Shown piece by piece: positions 1-8,284 of a stretch of 64,000 nt of DNA. Source of the DNA: Nocardia sp. BMG51109. Lineage in GTDB: Bacteria; Actinomycetota; Actinomycetes; Mycobacteriales; Mycobacteriaceae. The DNA lies in contig NZ_JAFQ01000004.1 of assembly GCF_000526215.1 (NCBI RefSeq), positions 5,022,001 to 5,086,000 on the forward strand, given 5' to 3'. Below the pieces are notes generated by a model, which saw nothing but the letters and a program-made list of their open reading frames with translations, did not search any database and had not been told where the DNA came from. Made by a program: the position numbers and the translations under genes. Every line of letters starts with the position of its first letter. Position 1 is the first letter of the stretch.

Positions 1-155
1 TGATCGGCCGCACCATCAATCGCCGGGTGCGCGAACGCTTTCCGGACGACACCAGCTCCCCGTGGTCGCTGGGGTGGTATGCCTTCGTGCGCGCCTCGCA
101 GATCCGCCGCATGCGCGCGCCCAAGCCGCGCGTCGGCGCCGGGGACTCGGTCTAG
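1..155 (+). CDS. DUF3043 family membrane protein, C-terminal end (partial)
   Basis: The last 50 codons of a gene that begins before the window, ending in TAG at 153-155. The visible tail is strongly basic, with RTINRRVRERF, then a WSLGWYAFVRASQIRRMRAPKPRV-like end that I associate with DUF3043, an actinobacterial membrane family. In M. tuberculosis the comparable gene (Rv2206, from memory) sits directly before cobT and cobS, the same neighbourhood as here. No membrane segment is in the visible part, so topology cannot be judged. The role of the family is unknown. The family call rests on the tail motif plus synteny. Confidence 0.6.
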   Translation, partial: IGRTINRRVRERFPDDTSSPWSLGWYAFVRASQIRRMRAPKPRVGAGDSV

Positions 156-178
156 GCTGCTCGTTCCGGCGGGCCTGC

Positions 179-355
179 TCATCGGGACTGCCGCAGTGCG
201 GTGATGGCCTGTAGCTCGATGTCGATGCGCTGCGCGTCGCGGTCGTCGATATCGCTGGAACCCGTGGGGGGAAGAGCGATTCCGTGGTGGAGGAACACCC
301 GGACGGCCAGCCCGATCAGGAGGATGAACAGGAAGGAGAGCAGGAAGGTCAGCAT
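179..355 (-). CDS. small single-pass membrane protein
   Basis: A 58-residue protein starting MLTFLLSFLFILLIGLAV, one hydrophobic helix at residues 2-20, followed by a short polar tail with an acidic stretch (SSDIDDRD). Function is not recognised. It is read divergently from the GlxA-type regulator, and its ATG at 355-353 touches the first half-site of the four-site palindrome at 355-398, so the regulator may control it. A longer reading frame exists upstream in the same frame, but it crosses the palindromes and its sequence looks non-coding. No good Shine-Dalgarno sequence is visible. Confidence 0.5.
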   Translation of the reverse strand: MLTFLLSFLFILLIGLAVRVFLHHGIALPPTGSSDIDDRDAQRIDIELQAITALRQSR

Positions 356-398
356 GGCAGTAATTTTTCTGCCACAGACTTCCTGCCACCAGTGGCAG
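355..398. promoter_or_regulatory. four-half-site operator between the small membrane gene and the GlxA-type regulator
   Basis: TGGCAG (355-360) and CTGCCA (369-374) form one inverted repeat with an 8-nt spacer. CTGCCA (383-388) and TGGCAG (393-398) form a second with a 4-nt spacer. All four half-sites are perfect. TGGC-cored sites are known for AdpA, a relative of the adjacent GATase1-AraC regulator. Autoregulation and control of the divergent gene are inferred. Confidence 0.5.
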
Positions 399-429
399 TT
401 GCGACATTGTTCGTAAATATTCGGCCACG

Positions 430-435
430 TAGACT
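430..435 (+). promoter_or_regulatory. -10 hexamer TAGACT for the regulator at 442
   Basis: TAGACT ends 6 nt before the ATG at 442, so transcription probably starts at or next to the start codon. There is no Shine-Dalgarno sequence, which fits a leaderless mRNA. Confidence 0.45.
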
Positions 436-441
436 GACTGC

Positions 442-1398
442 ATGCTGTCCAAGGTCGCCGCGGTGCTCTGCGATAACGTCGCCATGTTCGAATTCGGCGT
501 TCTCTGTGAGGTTTTCGGGCTGGACCGCCGCGACGACGGGCTGCCCGGCTTCGACTTCCGGGTGTGCGGCACCGAACCCGGTGTGCCGTTGCGCTGTAGT
601 TCACCGGGCATCACGGTGACTCCGGAGTACGGCCTGGACGAACTGGCCGACGCCGACCTGGTGACGGTGCCCGCCTATCCGGTCGCCGAGGACTACGAGT
701 TCGATCCCCGCGTGCTGCGGGCCGTCCGGGATGCCGTCGACGCGGGGGCCACCGTGCTCACGGTCTGTTCGGGCGCCTTTCTCGCCGGGGCGGCCGGACT
801 GCTGGACGGGCGTAAATGCACCACGCACTGGCGGCACGTGGGAAAGCTCGCCGAGCGCTACCCGTCGGCCACCGTCGACCCGGACGTGCTGTTCGTCGAC
901 GAGGGGAACCTGATCACCAGCGCCGGCACCGCGGCCGGCATCGATGCCTGCCTGCACCTGGTGCGGCGCGAACTGGGCAGCGCCGTCGCCAACAAGATCG
1001 CCCGGCGGATGGTGGTGCCGCCGCAGCGCGACGGCGGCCAGCGGCAGTTCATCGAGCGCCCCGTGCCGGAATGCACCTCCGACGGCCTGCGGGACACGCT
1101 GCTGTGGATGGACCGGCACCTCGAGCTGCCGCATACGGTCGAGGACCTGGCCGCGCGCTCGGCCATGTCGACGCGCACCTTCGCCCGCCGCTTCGCCGCC
1201 GAGACCGGCACCACCCCCGTCAAATGGCTCACCAACCAGCGCGTTCTGCTGGCGAAGCAGCTCCTCGAGGACACCACCCTGGACCTGGAAACCATCGCCG
1301 GCCGTTCCGGTTTCGGCTCCGCGGCCCTGCTGCGCCACCACTTCCAGCGCCTGGTCGGCATCGCCCCCACGGAATACCGCCGCCGCTTCGGGAGCTGA
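442..1398 (+). CDS. GlxA-type transcriptional regulator (DJ-1/PfpI-like domain plus AraC HTH)
   Basis: A 318-residue transcription factor. The N-terminal half (about 1-190) is a DJ-1/PfpI-like GATase1 fold with the nucleophile-elbow segment TVCSGAFLAG (Cys109) and the following KCTTHWRH. The C-terminal 100 residues form an AraC double helix-turn-helix, with ARSAMSTRTFARRF and AGRSGFGSAALLRHHF as the two recognition regions. This is the GlxA/FtrA/AdpA architecture, in which the N-terminal domain is thought to sense or dimerise. The ATG at 442 follows a -10 hexamer by 6 nt. Two perfect TGGCAG/CTGCCA palindromes lie just upstream and are the likely operator. The target pathway is not evident. 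Confidence 0.9.
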   Translation: MLSKVAAVLCDNVAMFEFGVLCEVFGLDRRDDGLPGFDFRVCGTEPGVPLRCSSPGITVTPEYGLDELADADLVTVPAYPVAEDYEFDPRVLRAVRDAVDAGATVLTVCSGAFLAGAAGLLDGRKCTTHWRHVGKLAERYPSATVDPDVLFVDEGNLITSAGTAAGIDACLHLVRRELGSAVANKIARRMVVPPQRDGGQRQFIERPVPECTSDGLRDTLLWMDRHLELPHTVEDLAARSAMSTRTFARRFAAETGTTPVKWLTNQRVLLAKQLLEDTTLDLETIAGRSGFGSAALLRHHFQRLVGIAPTEYRRRFGS

Positions 1399-1967
1399 GC
1401 CGCCGGCGGTTGCGTCTCACGATCGGTGGTCGCGTCTCACCGGCACTGGTGCGCGCCATGAACACGTCGGCCACGTAGCGGTCGGTGATGCGCGACTTGT
1501 CATGCGGAATTCTCTCGGCGATGCACCGCCTCGCCGTGCAGCCGACATGTCCCGGACGACGGCGCACGCTTCGTTCGCGCGTACTGGACGTCGGCGTGGT
1601 GGTGCCGCTTCGGTGGCCGCTGGACCTGCGCCGGTGCGCGGCGTTCGGCGCCAGGATCGTCCGGCCCGGCTGTGGGCACTCGGGGACGCCATCATCCGAC
1701 TCGGTGACCGGATGCCGCCACGGGGCGCCCGGATTCGTCGGAGAAGGCGACATACCGGGCCGGGGCGCGGAGCGATCTCGGCTGCGGATGACCGGGCTTG
1801 CCGGTTCGATTCGACGAGGACGGGTCCGGCCTGCGCTGTCGCCCGGCGCGTCGCACATCACCGATCGCCGATCGCGGGCTGTCACATCCTGTGCGAGCGT
1901 CGTCCGGGCGGGGGCCCGAGCGTGCGTTGGTGGCCGGGCGAGGGAGTCCTGTTGGTACCGTTCTGGC
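1399..1967. other. 569-bp gene-free stretch before cobUT
   Basis: I see no convincing gene on either strand; the open frames here are arginine-rich and lack any family motif. I looked for a cobalamin riboswitch (B12 box) ahead of the cobalamin genes and did not find one. The only clear signal is the -10 hexamer at 1956-1961. Confidence 0.5.
1956..1961 (+). promoter_or_regulatory. -10 hexamer TACCGT for cobUT
   Basis: TACCGT lies 6 nt before GTG 1968. This supports that GTG as the start codon over the adjacent GTG at 1971 and over the long upstream extension of the same frame. Confidence 0.45.
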
Positions 1968-4052
1968 GTGGTGAACGATGCTGCGAGCGCGCGAGCTGTG
2001 CGGACGCTGGTCCTCGGTGGAGCGCGGTCGGGGAAGTCGGCTTTTGCCGAAGGACTGGCCGGGCGCGCCGGGGCCGTGCGGTACGTGGCGACCGCGGTGC
2101 CGGATCCGTCGGATGCCGACTTCGCCGAACGGATTGCGGCGCATCGGGTTCGGCGGCCCGGGGTGTGGAACGTCGTCGAAGGTGATCCGGTGGCGGTGCT
2201 TGCCGAGCCGGCGGCGGTGACGCTGATCGACGATCTCGGTACCTGGCTGACCGGGCGCATCGACGCGCGCGAGGCATGGGAGCTGCCGCGCGGCACCGTG
2301 CGACCCGATGCCGACGATCTGGTCGCGGTCGTCTCGGGCTACCGGGACCGGCTGGTGATCGTGAGCCCGGAGGCCGGGCTCGGCGTTCTCCCCGCGACCC
2401 GTTCGGGCCGGCTGTTCCAGGACGAGATCGGCGAGCTGAACCAGCGGCTGGCCGAGGTGTGCGACGAGGTGTACCTGGTGGTCGCGGGCCTGCCGACCCG
2501 GATCAAGCCGGGGGCGGACGCAGCCGCTGTCGCCGGGCCGGCGGCGACCGCGGGCGGAACCGATCGGCCGGGTACCGGCGCAGGCGCTCTCGCCGGGCCG
2601 GTGGCGGCGGGCGCGGCGACCGCCGTGGGCGACGGGACGGGCCAACCGCGCGAGGCGGGGTCGGGGCATGCGGATCCCGGGGGAGCGGCGGCCGCGGGAA
2701 CATCCTCTGCCGCAGCGGGTTTCACGACATCCGCGGACGGAGCACCGGAGCCTGCGGCCGCGTCGCGGAAGCCCGGCGAGACGGCGGGGAACGCGGCGTC
2801 CGTTGCGACCGGTGCCGAATCCTCGGCTGTGACCGGTGCCGAATCCTCGCCTGTGACCGGTGCCGAGTCCTCGGCCGGGGTACCCGGATCCGCGGGCGAC
2901 GCGGCGGGGTCTTCGACGGGGCCGTCGGCGACCGGCTCCGGTTCCGGCATCGAGAGTGCCCGGACTACCGGAACAGCCGGCGCCGCACCCGCATTCGGCC
3001 CGGTGACCGCACCCGACGCCCAGGCCCGGACCCGGGCCGAGGAACGGCAGCTGGAGCTGACGAAGCCGGCCGGTGCGCTGGGGCGGCTGGAGGCGCTGGG
3101 GAACTGGGTCGCGGCCTGTCAGGGCGTGTGCCCGCCGCACCAGTTCCAGCGGGCCCGGGTGGTGGTGTTCGCCGGCGATCACGGTGTGGCGCGGCACGGG
3201 GTTTCGGCCTATCCCAGCGAGGTGACCGCGCAGATGGTCGCCAACTTCCTGGGCGGGGGAGCGGCGGTGAACGCGCTGGCGCGGCTGGCGGACGCGTCCG
3301 TGCGGGTGGTGGATATCGCCGTCGACGGCGACACCGACCCGGCCGTCTCGGCGCACAAGGTGCGCCGCGCCAGCGGCAGCATCGACCGCGAGGACGCGCT
3401 GACCGAGGCCGAGGTGCACGCCGCGCTGGCGGCCGGCAAGGCCATCGCCGACGAGGAGATCGACGGCGGCGCGGATCTGCTGATCGCGGGCGATATGGGA
3501 ATCGGGAACACCACGCCCGCAACGGTTCTCATCGCCTCGGTCACCGACACCGAGCCGGTGGTGGCGGTCGGCCGCGGCACCGGCGTCGACGACGCCGGAT
3601 GGATGCGCAAGCTCGCCGCGATCCGGGACGCCATGTGGCGCGCCCGTGCGCACCGCCACGATCCGGTCGCGCTGCTGCGCGTGGCCGGCGGCGCCGATCT
3701 GGCCGCCGCCGCGGGCTATCTCGCCCAGGCCGCGGCCCGCCGCACCCCGGTGATCCTGGACGGCGTGGTGATCACCGCCGCCGCCCTGCTCGCCGACATG
3801 CTGGCCCCCGGCGCGAGATCCTGGTGGGTGGCGGGCCACTGCTCCACCGAACCGGCCCACACCCAGGCCCTCACCCGGCTGAACCTGGAACCGCTGGTGG
3901 ATCTGGGCATGCGCCTGGGCGAAGGCTCCGGCGCCCTGACCGCCCTGCCCATCCTGCGCGCCGCGGTCTCCGCCCTCGCAGATATGGCCACCTTCGCCGA
4001 CGCGGGCGTGAGCACCGCCGGGGCCGACACTCCCGCCGAAGTGGCGCCCTGA
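1968..4052 (+). CDS. cobUT: CobU-CobT fusion: adenosylcobinamide kinase/guanylyltransferase joined to nicotinate-nucleotide:DMB phosphoribosyltransferase
   Basis: A 694-residue protein for cobalamin nucleotide-loop assembly. Residues about 10-180 are CobU, with the P-loop GGARSGKS at 17-24 and the LIDDLGTWL and [19 protein letters not shown] motifs; this half phosphorylates and then GMP-activates adenosylcobinamide. Residues about 354-690 are CobT, with [26 protein letters not shown] and the catalytic-region motif GEGSGA; this half makes alpha-ribazole phosphate from dimethylbenzimidazole. A low-complexity Ala/Gly/Ser/Thr linker of about 170 residues joins them and contains a three-copy 24-bp repeat. 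In M. tuberculosis cobU and cobT are separate genes. CobS, the next enzyme, follows about 400 bp downstream. Confidence 0.92.
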   Translation: MVNDAASARAVRTLVLGGARSGKSAFAEGLAGRAGAVRYVATAVPDPSDADFAERIAAHRVRRPGVWNVVEGDPVAVLAEPAAVTLIDDLGTWLTGRIDAREAWELPRGTVRPDADDLVAVVSGYRDRLVIVSPEAGLGVLPATRSGRLFQDEIGELNQRLAEVCDEVYLVVAGLPTRIKPGADAAAVAGPAATAGGTDRPGTGAGALAGPVAAGAATAVGDGTGQPREAGSGHADPGGAAAAGTSSAAAGFTTSADGAPEPAAASRKPGETAGNAASVATGAESSAVTGAESSPVTGAESSAGVPGSAGDAAGSSTGPSATGSGSGIESARTTGTAGAAPAFGPVTAPDAQARTRAEERQLELTKPAGALGRLEALGNWVAACQGVCPPHQFQRARVVVFAGDHGVARHGVSAYPSEVTAQMVANFLGGGAAVNALARLADASVRVVDIAVDGDTDPAVSAHKVRRASGSIDREDALTEAEVHAALAAGKAIADEEIDGGADLLIAGDMGIGNTTPATVLIASVTDTEPVVAVGRGTGVDDAGWMRKLAAIRDAMWRARAHRHDPVALLRVAGGADLAAAAGYLAQAAARRTPVILDGVVITAAALLADMLAPGARSWWVAGHCSTEPAHTQALTRLNLEPLVDLGMRLGEGSGALTALPILRAAVSALADMATFADAGVSTAGADTPAEVAP
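2807..2878 (+). repeat. 24-bp tandem repeat x3 in the CobU-CobT linker
   Basis: Three head-to-tail copies begin at 2807, 2831 and 2855; each starts GACCGGTGCCGA and encodes an 8-residue unit like TGAESSAV. The copies differ at only a few bases. The repeat length is a multiple of three, so gain or loss of a copy keeps the frame. Confidence 0.85.
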
Positions 4053-4449
4053 CCGGGGAAGTGATGAGCGTCGACCGGCGGCCCCGTACCCGCTGCCCGT
4101 GGCTGCGGCGGGACCGGTCCGTGCCGATCGAGCCATCGCCGTGTGCGCGGCGAACGGCATCCGGTTCGCGGACATCGACACGTCCGGCATCGCACTGGGC
4201 GTCGGGTGCCGGGATCGCAGCCCGGGAGGCACAGCAGCCGCGGGGGTATCGAGACGCATCACGGTCTCCATCGCCCCACATCCGTGGCAGGCAACGCGTC
4301 CCCGGTCTCCCTGGGGCGTATACCGGCCGAGTAGGCGGCTCTGCCTGCCGGACGGTTCGCGTCGGCGGCGGTAGGTCGATACCGATCCACGTGGTCGACG
4401 AGCATCGGCTCATGCTGTGGGGCCGGCTCGGCGATTCGACGGCCGGTAC
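4053..4449. other. 397-bp gene-free stretch between cobUT and cobS
   Basis: No recognisable gene or RNA motif is visible. Open frames exist on both strands, but none shows a family motif or a start codon with a Shine-Dalgarno sequence. I found no convincing terminator hairpin or promoter. Confidence 0.4.
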
Positions 4450-5217
4450 GTGCCGGAGCCGGTGCCGGTGAACGGGATTCGGCTGGCGGTGTCCTGGCTG
4501 ACGGTGCTGCCGGTGCGGGGGCCGGAGGCGGTGGATCGGGCGGGGGCGGCCCGGGCGATCGCGTTCGCGCCGCTCGTCGGGATCGTGCTCGGTGGTGTCG
4601 CGGCGGGCTTGATGTGGGTGTTCACCACGGCCGGAACGACTTCCGGGCTGGCGGGACTGTTGACCGTCGGGGCGCTGGCCCTGGGCACCCGGGGCATGCA
4701 TCTGGACGGGCTGGCCGACACGGTGGACGGCCTCGGCAGCTACGGGCCGCCCGAGCGAGCCCGCGAGATCATGAAGAGCGGCGGCGCGGGGCCGTTCGGG
4801 GTGGCCGCGCTGATTTTCGTGGTCGGCATCCAGGCCCTGGCCTTCGCGGCGCTCGCCGACGACGGCCGCTGGTTCGCCATCGCGCTGGCGGTCGCGACCG
4901 GCCGCGTCGCGGTCGTCCTGGCCTGCCGCCGCGGTGTCGAGGCCGCACCGGGTGCGGGATTCGGTGCGCTGGTCGCCGGTACACAGTCAGCGTTCACGGT
5001 CGCCGCCTGCTCGGTGATCGCCCTCGCCGCAGGCATTTTCGCGGCACCGGAGTACCCCTGGCAGGGTGTACTCGCGGTCGCCGTGGCCTTGATCGTCGCC
5101 TGGCTGCTGGTAGCCCACTGCGTACGACGCTTCGCCGGCCTGAACGGCGACGTGCTCGGCGCGGCCCTGGAGCTGGCCGTCGTCTGCGCCGCGGCCGTGC
5201 TCGCCTGTCGGCCGTAG
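4450..5217 (+). CDS. cobS: adenosylcobinamide-GDP ribazoletransferase (CobS)
   Basis: A 255-residue polytopic membrane enzyme that joins adenosylcobinamide-GDP to alpha-ribazole, completing cobalamin. Typical CobS features are the N-terminal RLAVSWLTVLPV, then LGTRGMHLDGLADTVDGLGSYG, in which the acidic residues bind metal, and several hydrophobic helices. The start is uncertain: GTG codons at 4417, 4450, 4462 and 4468 are in frame, and homologues begin only a few residues before the first helix, so 4450 to 4468 is most plausible. It acts with the CobU-CobT fusion encoded just upstream, probably at the membrane. Confidence 0.92.
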   Translation: MPEPVPVNGIRLAVSWLTVLPVRGPEAVDRAGAARAIAFAPLVGIVLGGVAAGLMWVFTTAGTTSGLAGLLTVGALALGTRGMHLDGLADTVDGLGSYGPPERAREIMKSGGAGPFGVAALIFVVGIQALAFAALADDGRWFAIALAVATGRVAVVLACRRGVEAAPGAGFGALVAGTQSAFTVAACSVIALAAGIFAAPEYPWQGVLAVAVALIVAWLLVAHCVRRFAGLNGDVLGAALELAVVCAAAVLACRP

Positions 5218-5228
5218 CGCCGCCGCGC

Positions 5229-5654
5229 TCATTCCGTGTCGAACAGCAGTCGCTCCACCGGCTGACCGGTGACCTCGGCGATGATCTCGAAGTCTTTGTC
5301 GGCGTGCAGGACAACGAGCCTGCCCTGTTCCGCGATGGCGGCGATCAACAGATCCGGGATCGATGGTGCACGGTGGTGCCCGCGATCGGAGAGGGCGCGC
5401 AGCACCTCGACGGCTCGGTCTTCCGCTGCCGGTGTCAGGTACTCCACCGGCATCCGAGCCACCGGCGGCAGGTCGAGAAGCGCGGAGAGATCAGTCGCGG
5501 AGCGCGCGGAGTAGCCCGTCTCCAGCAGCGTTGCGGTGGCGATCCGTACGACGCCACGCTCGATCCGCGCCGCCCATTCGTGCGCATCGGAAGACTGCCC
5601 GAGTCGTACGAGAGCGGACTTGTCGATCAACCATGGACGGCTGCTCACGACCAT
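5229..5654 (-). CDS. vapC: VapC-type PIN-domain toxin
   Basis: A PIN-domain ribonuclease of about 140 residues, the toxin of a type II toxin-antitoxin pair. PIN acidic residues are visible in WLIDKSALVRL (Asp11), in the central Glu of LLETGYSAR, in SIPDLLIAAIAE and in the C-terminal HADKDFE. The start may be ATG 5654, or GTG 5648, which overlaps the antitoxin stop as GTGA. Either way it is translated directly after vapB. Members of this family usually cleave tRNA or rRNA; the target here is unknown. It sits between cobS and a DUF2277 gene, with no other mobile-element sign nearby. Confidence 0.88.
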   Translation of the reverse strand: MVVSSRPWLIDKSALVRLGQSSDAHEWAARIERGVVRIATATLLETGYSARSATDLSALLDLPPVARMPVEYLTPAAEDRAVEVLRALSDRGHHRAPSIPDLLIAAIAEQGRLVVLHADKDFEIIAEVTGQPVERLLFDTE

Positions 5655-5863
5655 GCACGGCCCATGACATCGGGGTCGTTCAGATCTTTCGCCAGTTCGC
5701 TGAGGCGCCTGAGATCGTCCTTGCCGACGGGGATACTGGGCTGGAAATCCCTGGCGATCCAGCGCCGGAGAAACTCGCTGCGCGACAGCCCCACATCCCG
5801 GGCGCGCCGATCGACCTCCTCGATCGCCGCGTCGGGGATATCCCGGATCAATATGTCTGTCAC
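5645..5863 (-). CDS. vapB: VapB-type ribbon-helix-helix antitoxin
   Basis: A 72-residue antitoxin starting at GTG 5863, eight nucleotides after a strong AGGAGG Shine-Dalgarno sequence. A second in-frame GTG at 5872 overlaps that Shine-Dalgarno and is less likely. The N-terminus (TDILIRDIPDAAIEEV then GLSRSEFLRRW) is a ribbon-helix-helix DNA-binding domain; the C-terminal half would wrap and neutralise VapC. The stop overlaps the vapC start. A near-perfect palindrome covers the Shine-Dalgarno sequence, so autorepression by the VapBC complex is likely. Confidence 0.88.
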   Translation of the reverse strand: MTDILIRDIPDAAIEEVDRRARDVGLSRSEFLRRWIARDFQPSIPVGKDDLRRLSELAKDLNDPDVMGRAWS

Positions 5864-5870
5864 GGCTTCC

Positions 5871-5899
5871 ACCTCCTGATATCGATGATATCAGGAGGT
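5871..5899. promoter_or_regulatory. 13-bp-arm palindrome, vapBC operator overlapping the vapB ribosome binding site
   Basis: Arms 5871-5883 and 5887-5899 are perfect inverted copies (ACCTCCTGATATC) around the 3-nt spacer GAT. On the transcribed strand one arm contains AGGAGGT, the vapB Shine-Dalgarno. The site could act as a protein operator, and if the whole palindrome is transcribed the RNA hairpin would bury the ribosome binding site. Confidence 0.75.
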
Positions 5900-5914
5900 C
5901 GTCTGCGGATCCGC

Positions 5915-6184
5915 TCAGCCACGCGCTTCGATGCGGGCGCGCACCTCGGGGCGGCGCAGCGGCGGGACGGATTTCGGGGGGACCTTGCGGTCGGGGAGGT
6001 CTTCCAGGAGGCGGGTGGTGGCGGCCGCTATGTCGGCGACCGCCGCCTCCACGGCCGAGCGGTTGGCGGCGGAGATGCCGGCCAGGCCGCCGACCTTGCG
6101 GACGTACTGCAGCGCGGCCGCGTGGATCTCCTCCGGCGTCGCGGCGGGCTCCAGACCGCGCAGGGCGGTGATGTTTCTGCACAT
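5915..6184 (-). CDS. DUF2277 family protein
   Basis: An 89-residue protein beginning MCRNITALRGLEP, followed by ATPEEIHAAALQYVRKVGG. This N-terminal signature and size fit DUF2277, a small, mostly helical family of unknown function common in actinobacteria. The C-terminus is proline/arginine-rich (LPDRKVPPKSVPPLRRPEV). It is read in the same direction as vapBC but starts on the far side of the vapB operator, so it need not be co-transcribed. No function is proposed. Confidence 0.8.
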   Translation of the reverse strand: MCRNITALRGLEPAATPEEIHAAALQYVRKVGGLAGISAANRSAVEAAVADIAAATTRLLEDLPDRKVPPKSVPPLRRPEVRARIEARG

Positions 6185-6235
6185 GCCTCGACAGTAACCG
6201 CCCTGTCCAGGGGCTTCGGGGTTACGAGGGCGGGC

Positions 6236-8284
6236 CTACAGCCGGACCGGGTAGGTCGGCTCCTGGATCTCCGGCTTGATCCGGTTCTCGACGAAGATGC
6301 CGTGCCAGATCATGAACACCAGCAGCGTCCACAGGCGGCGACTGTGGTCGGCCGCACCGGACCGGTGGGCCTCCAGCATCGCCTTGATCGCGGACTTGTC
6401 CAGCAGGTGGTCGGTCTGCGAGTCGGCGATCTGCGCGGCGGCCCAGTCGTGCAGTTCCGGGCCGCGCAGCCAGTGCCGCAGCGGCACCGGGAAGCCCAGC
6501 TTGGGCCGGTGCAGGACGTGCGGCGGGACGATCGTCTCGAGCGCCCGGCGCAGCGCGTACTTGGTGGTCTCCTTGGTGATCTTCTGGTCGTAGGGAATCT
6601 GCTCGGCGACCGCGAACACCTCGGAGTCCAGGAACGGCACCCGCAACTCCAGCGAGTTGGCCATGGTCATCTTGTCGGCCTTCACCAGGATGTCGCCGCG
6701 CAGCCAGGTGAACAGGTCCAGGTGCTGCATGCGCGCCACCGGATCCATGCCGGCATCCTGCTTGGCGTAGATCGGGCCGGTGACGTCCTGATGGGTCCAC
6801 TCCGGCCGGAACTCGCGCAGCACCGCGCGCAGCTGCGCGTCGTTGAAGCTGCGGGCGTTGCCGTAGTAGCGCTCCTGTAGCGTGAGCGAGCCCCGATGCA
6901 GCAGGCTCTTGCCCCGGGTGCCCTCCGGGATCCGGTCCGACAGCTTGCCCGCGAGCCGGCGCACGCCCTTCGGAAGATATTCGAAAGGCCTGAGCGACAA
7001 CGGCTCCCGGTAGATCGTGTACCCGCCGAACAGCTCGTCGGCCCCCTCCCCGGACAGCACCACCTTGACGTGCTTGCGCGCCTCCTTGGCCACGAAATAC
7101 AGCGGCACCAGCGCCGGATCGGCCACGGGATCGTCGAGATACCAGACGATTTCGGGAATGGCGGCGGCGAAATCGGCGGGGCTCACCGTGCGGATGTAGT
7201 GCTTCGCGCCGATCGCCTCCGCGGTCTCGGCGGCCACGTCGGCCTCGGAGTACCCCTCCCGCTCGAAGGCGGAGGTGAAGGTGAGCAGGTTCGGATTGTG
7301 CCGGATCGCCAGCGCGGCAATGGCGGTCGAGTCGATGCCGCCGGACAGGAACGATCCGACGGTGACGTCGGCGCGCATGTGCTTGGCGACGGAATCCTCC
7401 ATCACCTCGGCGATCCGGCGGTACCGGGCCTCCGCGGTGTTGGTGTGCACCCCCGCCGCGCGCCGGTTCTGCGGTGTGTCGTCGCCGGGCTTGCCGAACG
7501 GCACCACCCGGAACTTCGGCTCGAAATACCGTGTGATCTCAGGGGTCTCGCCCGGACCGAGCGTGGCGAAGCAGCCGGATTCCAGGCGGCGGATGGTGCG
7601 GTGCAGCGATTCGGGCTCGGGCACGTACTGCAGCACCGTGTAGTGCTCGAGCGCCCGGACGTCGAGTTCGTCGGAAAGGCCCAGCGCCCCGAGCAGTTCC
7701 AGCAGGCTCTTCTTCTCGCTGGCGTAGCCGGTGCCGTTCGGGCCGGTGGCCAGGAACAGCGGCTTGATGCCGAACGGGTCGCGCGCGACGACCAGCCGCT
7801 CGGTCTCGGTATCCCAGATCGCGAACGCGAACATTCCGCGCAGCCGGGCGAACGATTCGGTGCCCCAGTGGTGGTAGGCGGCGACGATCGCCTCGCCGTC
7901 ACCCTCGGTGCGGAACCGCGCGTCGTGCTCGGCGCGCAACTGCTCCCGCAGTTCCAGATAGTTGTAGATCTCGCCGTTGAACGCCAGCGCGTACCGCTCC
8001 GGGTTCTCCGGCGGGCCCCAGCGCAGCGGCTGGTGCGAATGCTCGATATCGATGATCGAGAGCCGGTTGAAGCCGAGGATCATGTGCTCGTCGTGCCACG
8101 TGCCGCGCTCGTCCGGGCCGCGATGGCGCCCGCACTGCAAGGCGTCGTAGACCTGCTGTACGACGTTGTCCGTCGCTCCGTCGGCTGGCACAGCGCCGTC
8201 GGCTGGCACACTCCCGTCGGCTGGCACACTCTCGTCGACCGGCAGAGCCACGTCGGCGGACAGAAATCCGAGCAGTCCACACAC
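6236..8284 (-). CDS. asnB: glutamine-dependent asparagine synthetase family protein (AsnB/LtsA)
   Basis: A 682-residue amidotransferase. The start is GTG 8284, so that Cys2 (GTG-Cys-GLLGF) is the N-terminal nucleophile of the glutaminase domain (about 1-270). The synthetase domain carries the pyrophosphate loop LSGGIDST and SGEGADELFGGY. In M. tuberculosis (Rv2201) and in C. glutamicum LtsA the close homologues affect amidation of diaminopimelate in peptidoglycan, so this gene may amidate cell wall precursors rather than make free asparagine. Near the N-terminus, after SADVALP, an 18-bp repeat inserts copies of VPADGS-like units not usual in the family. It is divergent from ctaC, as in M. tuberculosis. 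Confidence 0.92.
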   Translation of the reverse strand: MCGLLGFLSADVALPVDESVPADGSVPADGAVPADGATDNVVQQVYDALQCGRHRGPDERGTWHDEHMILGFNRLSIIDIEHSHQPLRWGPPENPERYALAFNGEIYNYLELREQLRAEHDARFRTEGDGEAIVAAYHHWGTESFARLRGMFAFAIWDTETERLVVARDPFGIKPLFLATGPNGTGYASEKKSLLELLGALGLSDELDVRALEHYTVLQYVPEPESLHRTIRRLESGCFATLGPGETPEITRYFEPKFRVVPFGKPGDDTPQNRRAAGVHTNTAEARYRRIAEVMEDSVAKHMRADVTVGSFLSGGIDSTAIAALAIRHNPNLLTFTSAFEREGYSEADVAAETAEAIGAKHYIRTVSPADFAAAIPEIVWYLDDPVADPALVPLYFVAKEARKHVKVVLSGEGADELFGGYTIYREPLSLRPFEYLPKGVRRLAGKLSDRIPEGTRGKSLLHRGSLTLQERYYGNARSFNDAQLRAVLREFRPEWTHQDVTGPIYAKQDAGMDPVARMQHLDLFTWLRGDILVKADKMTMANSLELRVPFLDSEVFAVAEQIPYDQKITKETTKYALRRALETIVPPHVLHRPKLGFPVPLRHWLRGPELHDWAAAQIADSQTDHLLDKSAIKAMLEAHRSGAADHSRRLWTLLVFMIWHGIFVENRIKPEIQEPTYPVRL
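8179..8250 (-). repeat. 18-bp tandem repeat (3 good copies and a degenerate fourth) inside asnB
   Basis: Units start at 8179, 8197, 8215 and 8233 and begin CGTCGGCTGGCACA on the plus strand, the fourth being diverged. They encode a six-residue VPADG(S/A) unit within the glutaminase domain, where most AsnB proteins have no such insert. Confidence 0.85.

Noticed and set aside
1399..1967. Possible cobalamin riboswitch ahead of cobUT
   Set aside because: No B12-box-like segment or plausible multi-stem fold was found, and the promoter signal lies only 6 nt before the start codon, leaving no leader.
1692..4271. Long open frame antisense to cobUT (and similar long antisense frames opposite asnB, cysNC, qcrB, pknL)
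   Set aside because: In high-GC DNA the antisense of real genes is often open. These frames have Arg/Pro/Gly-rich, motif-free translations and conflict with well-supported genes.
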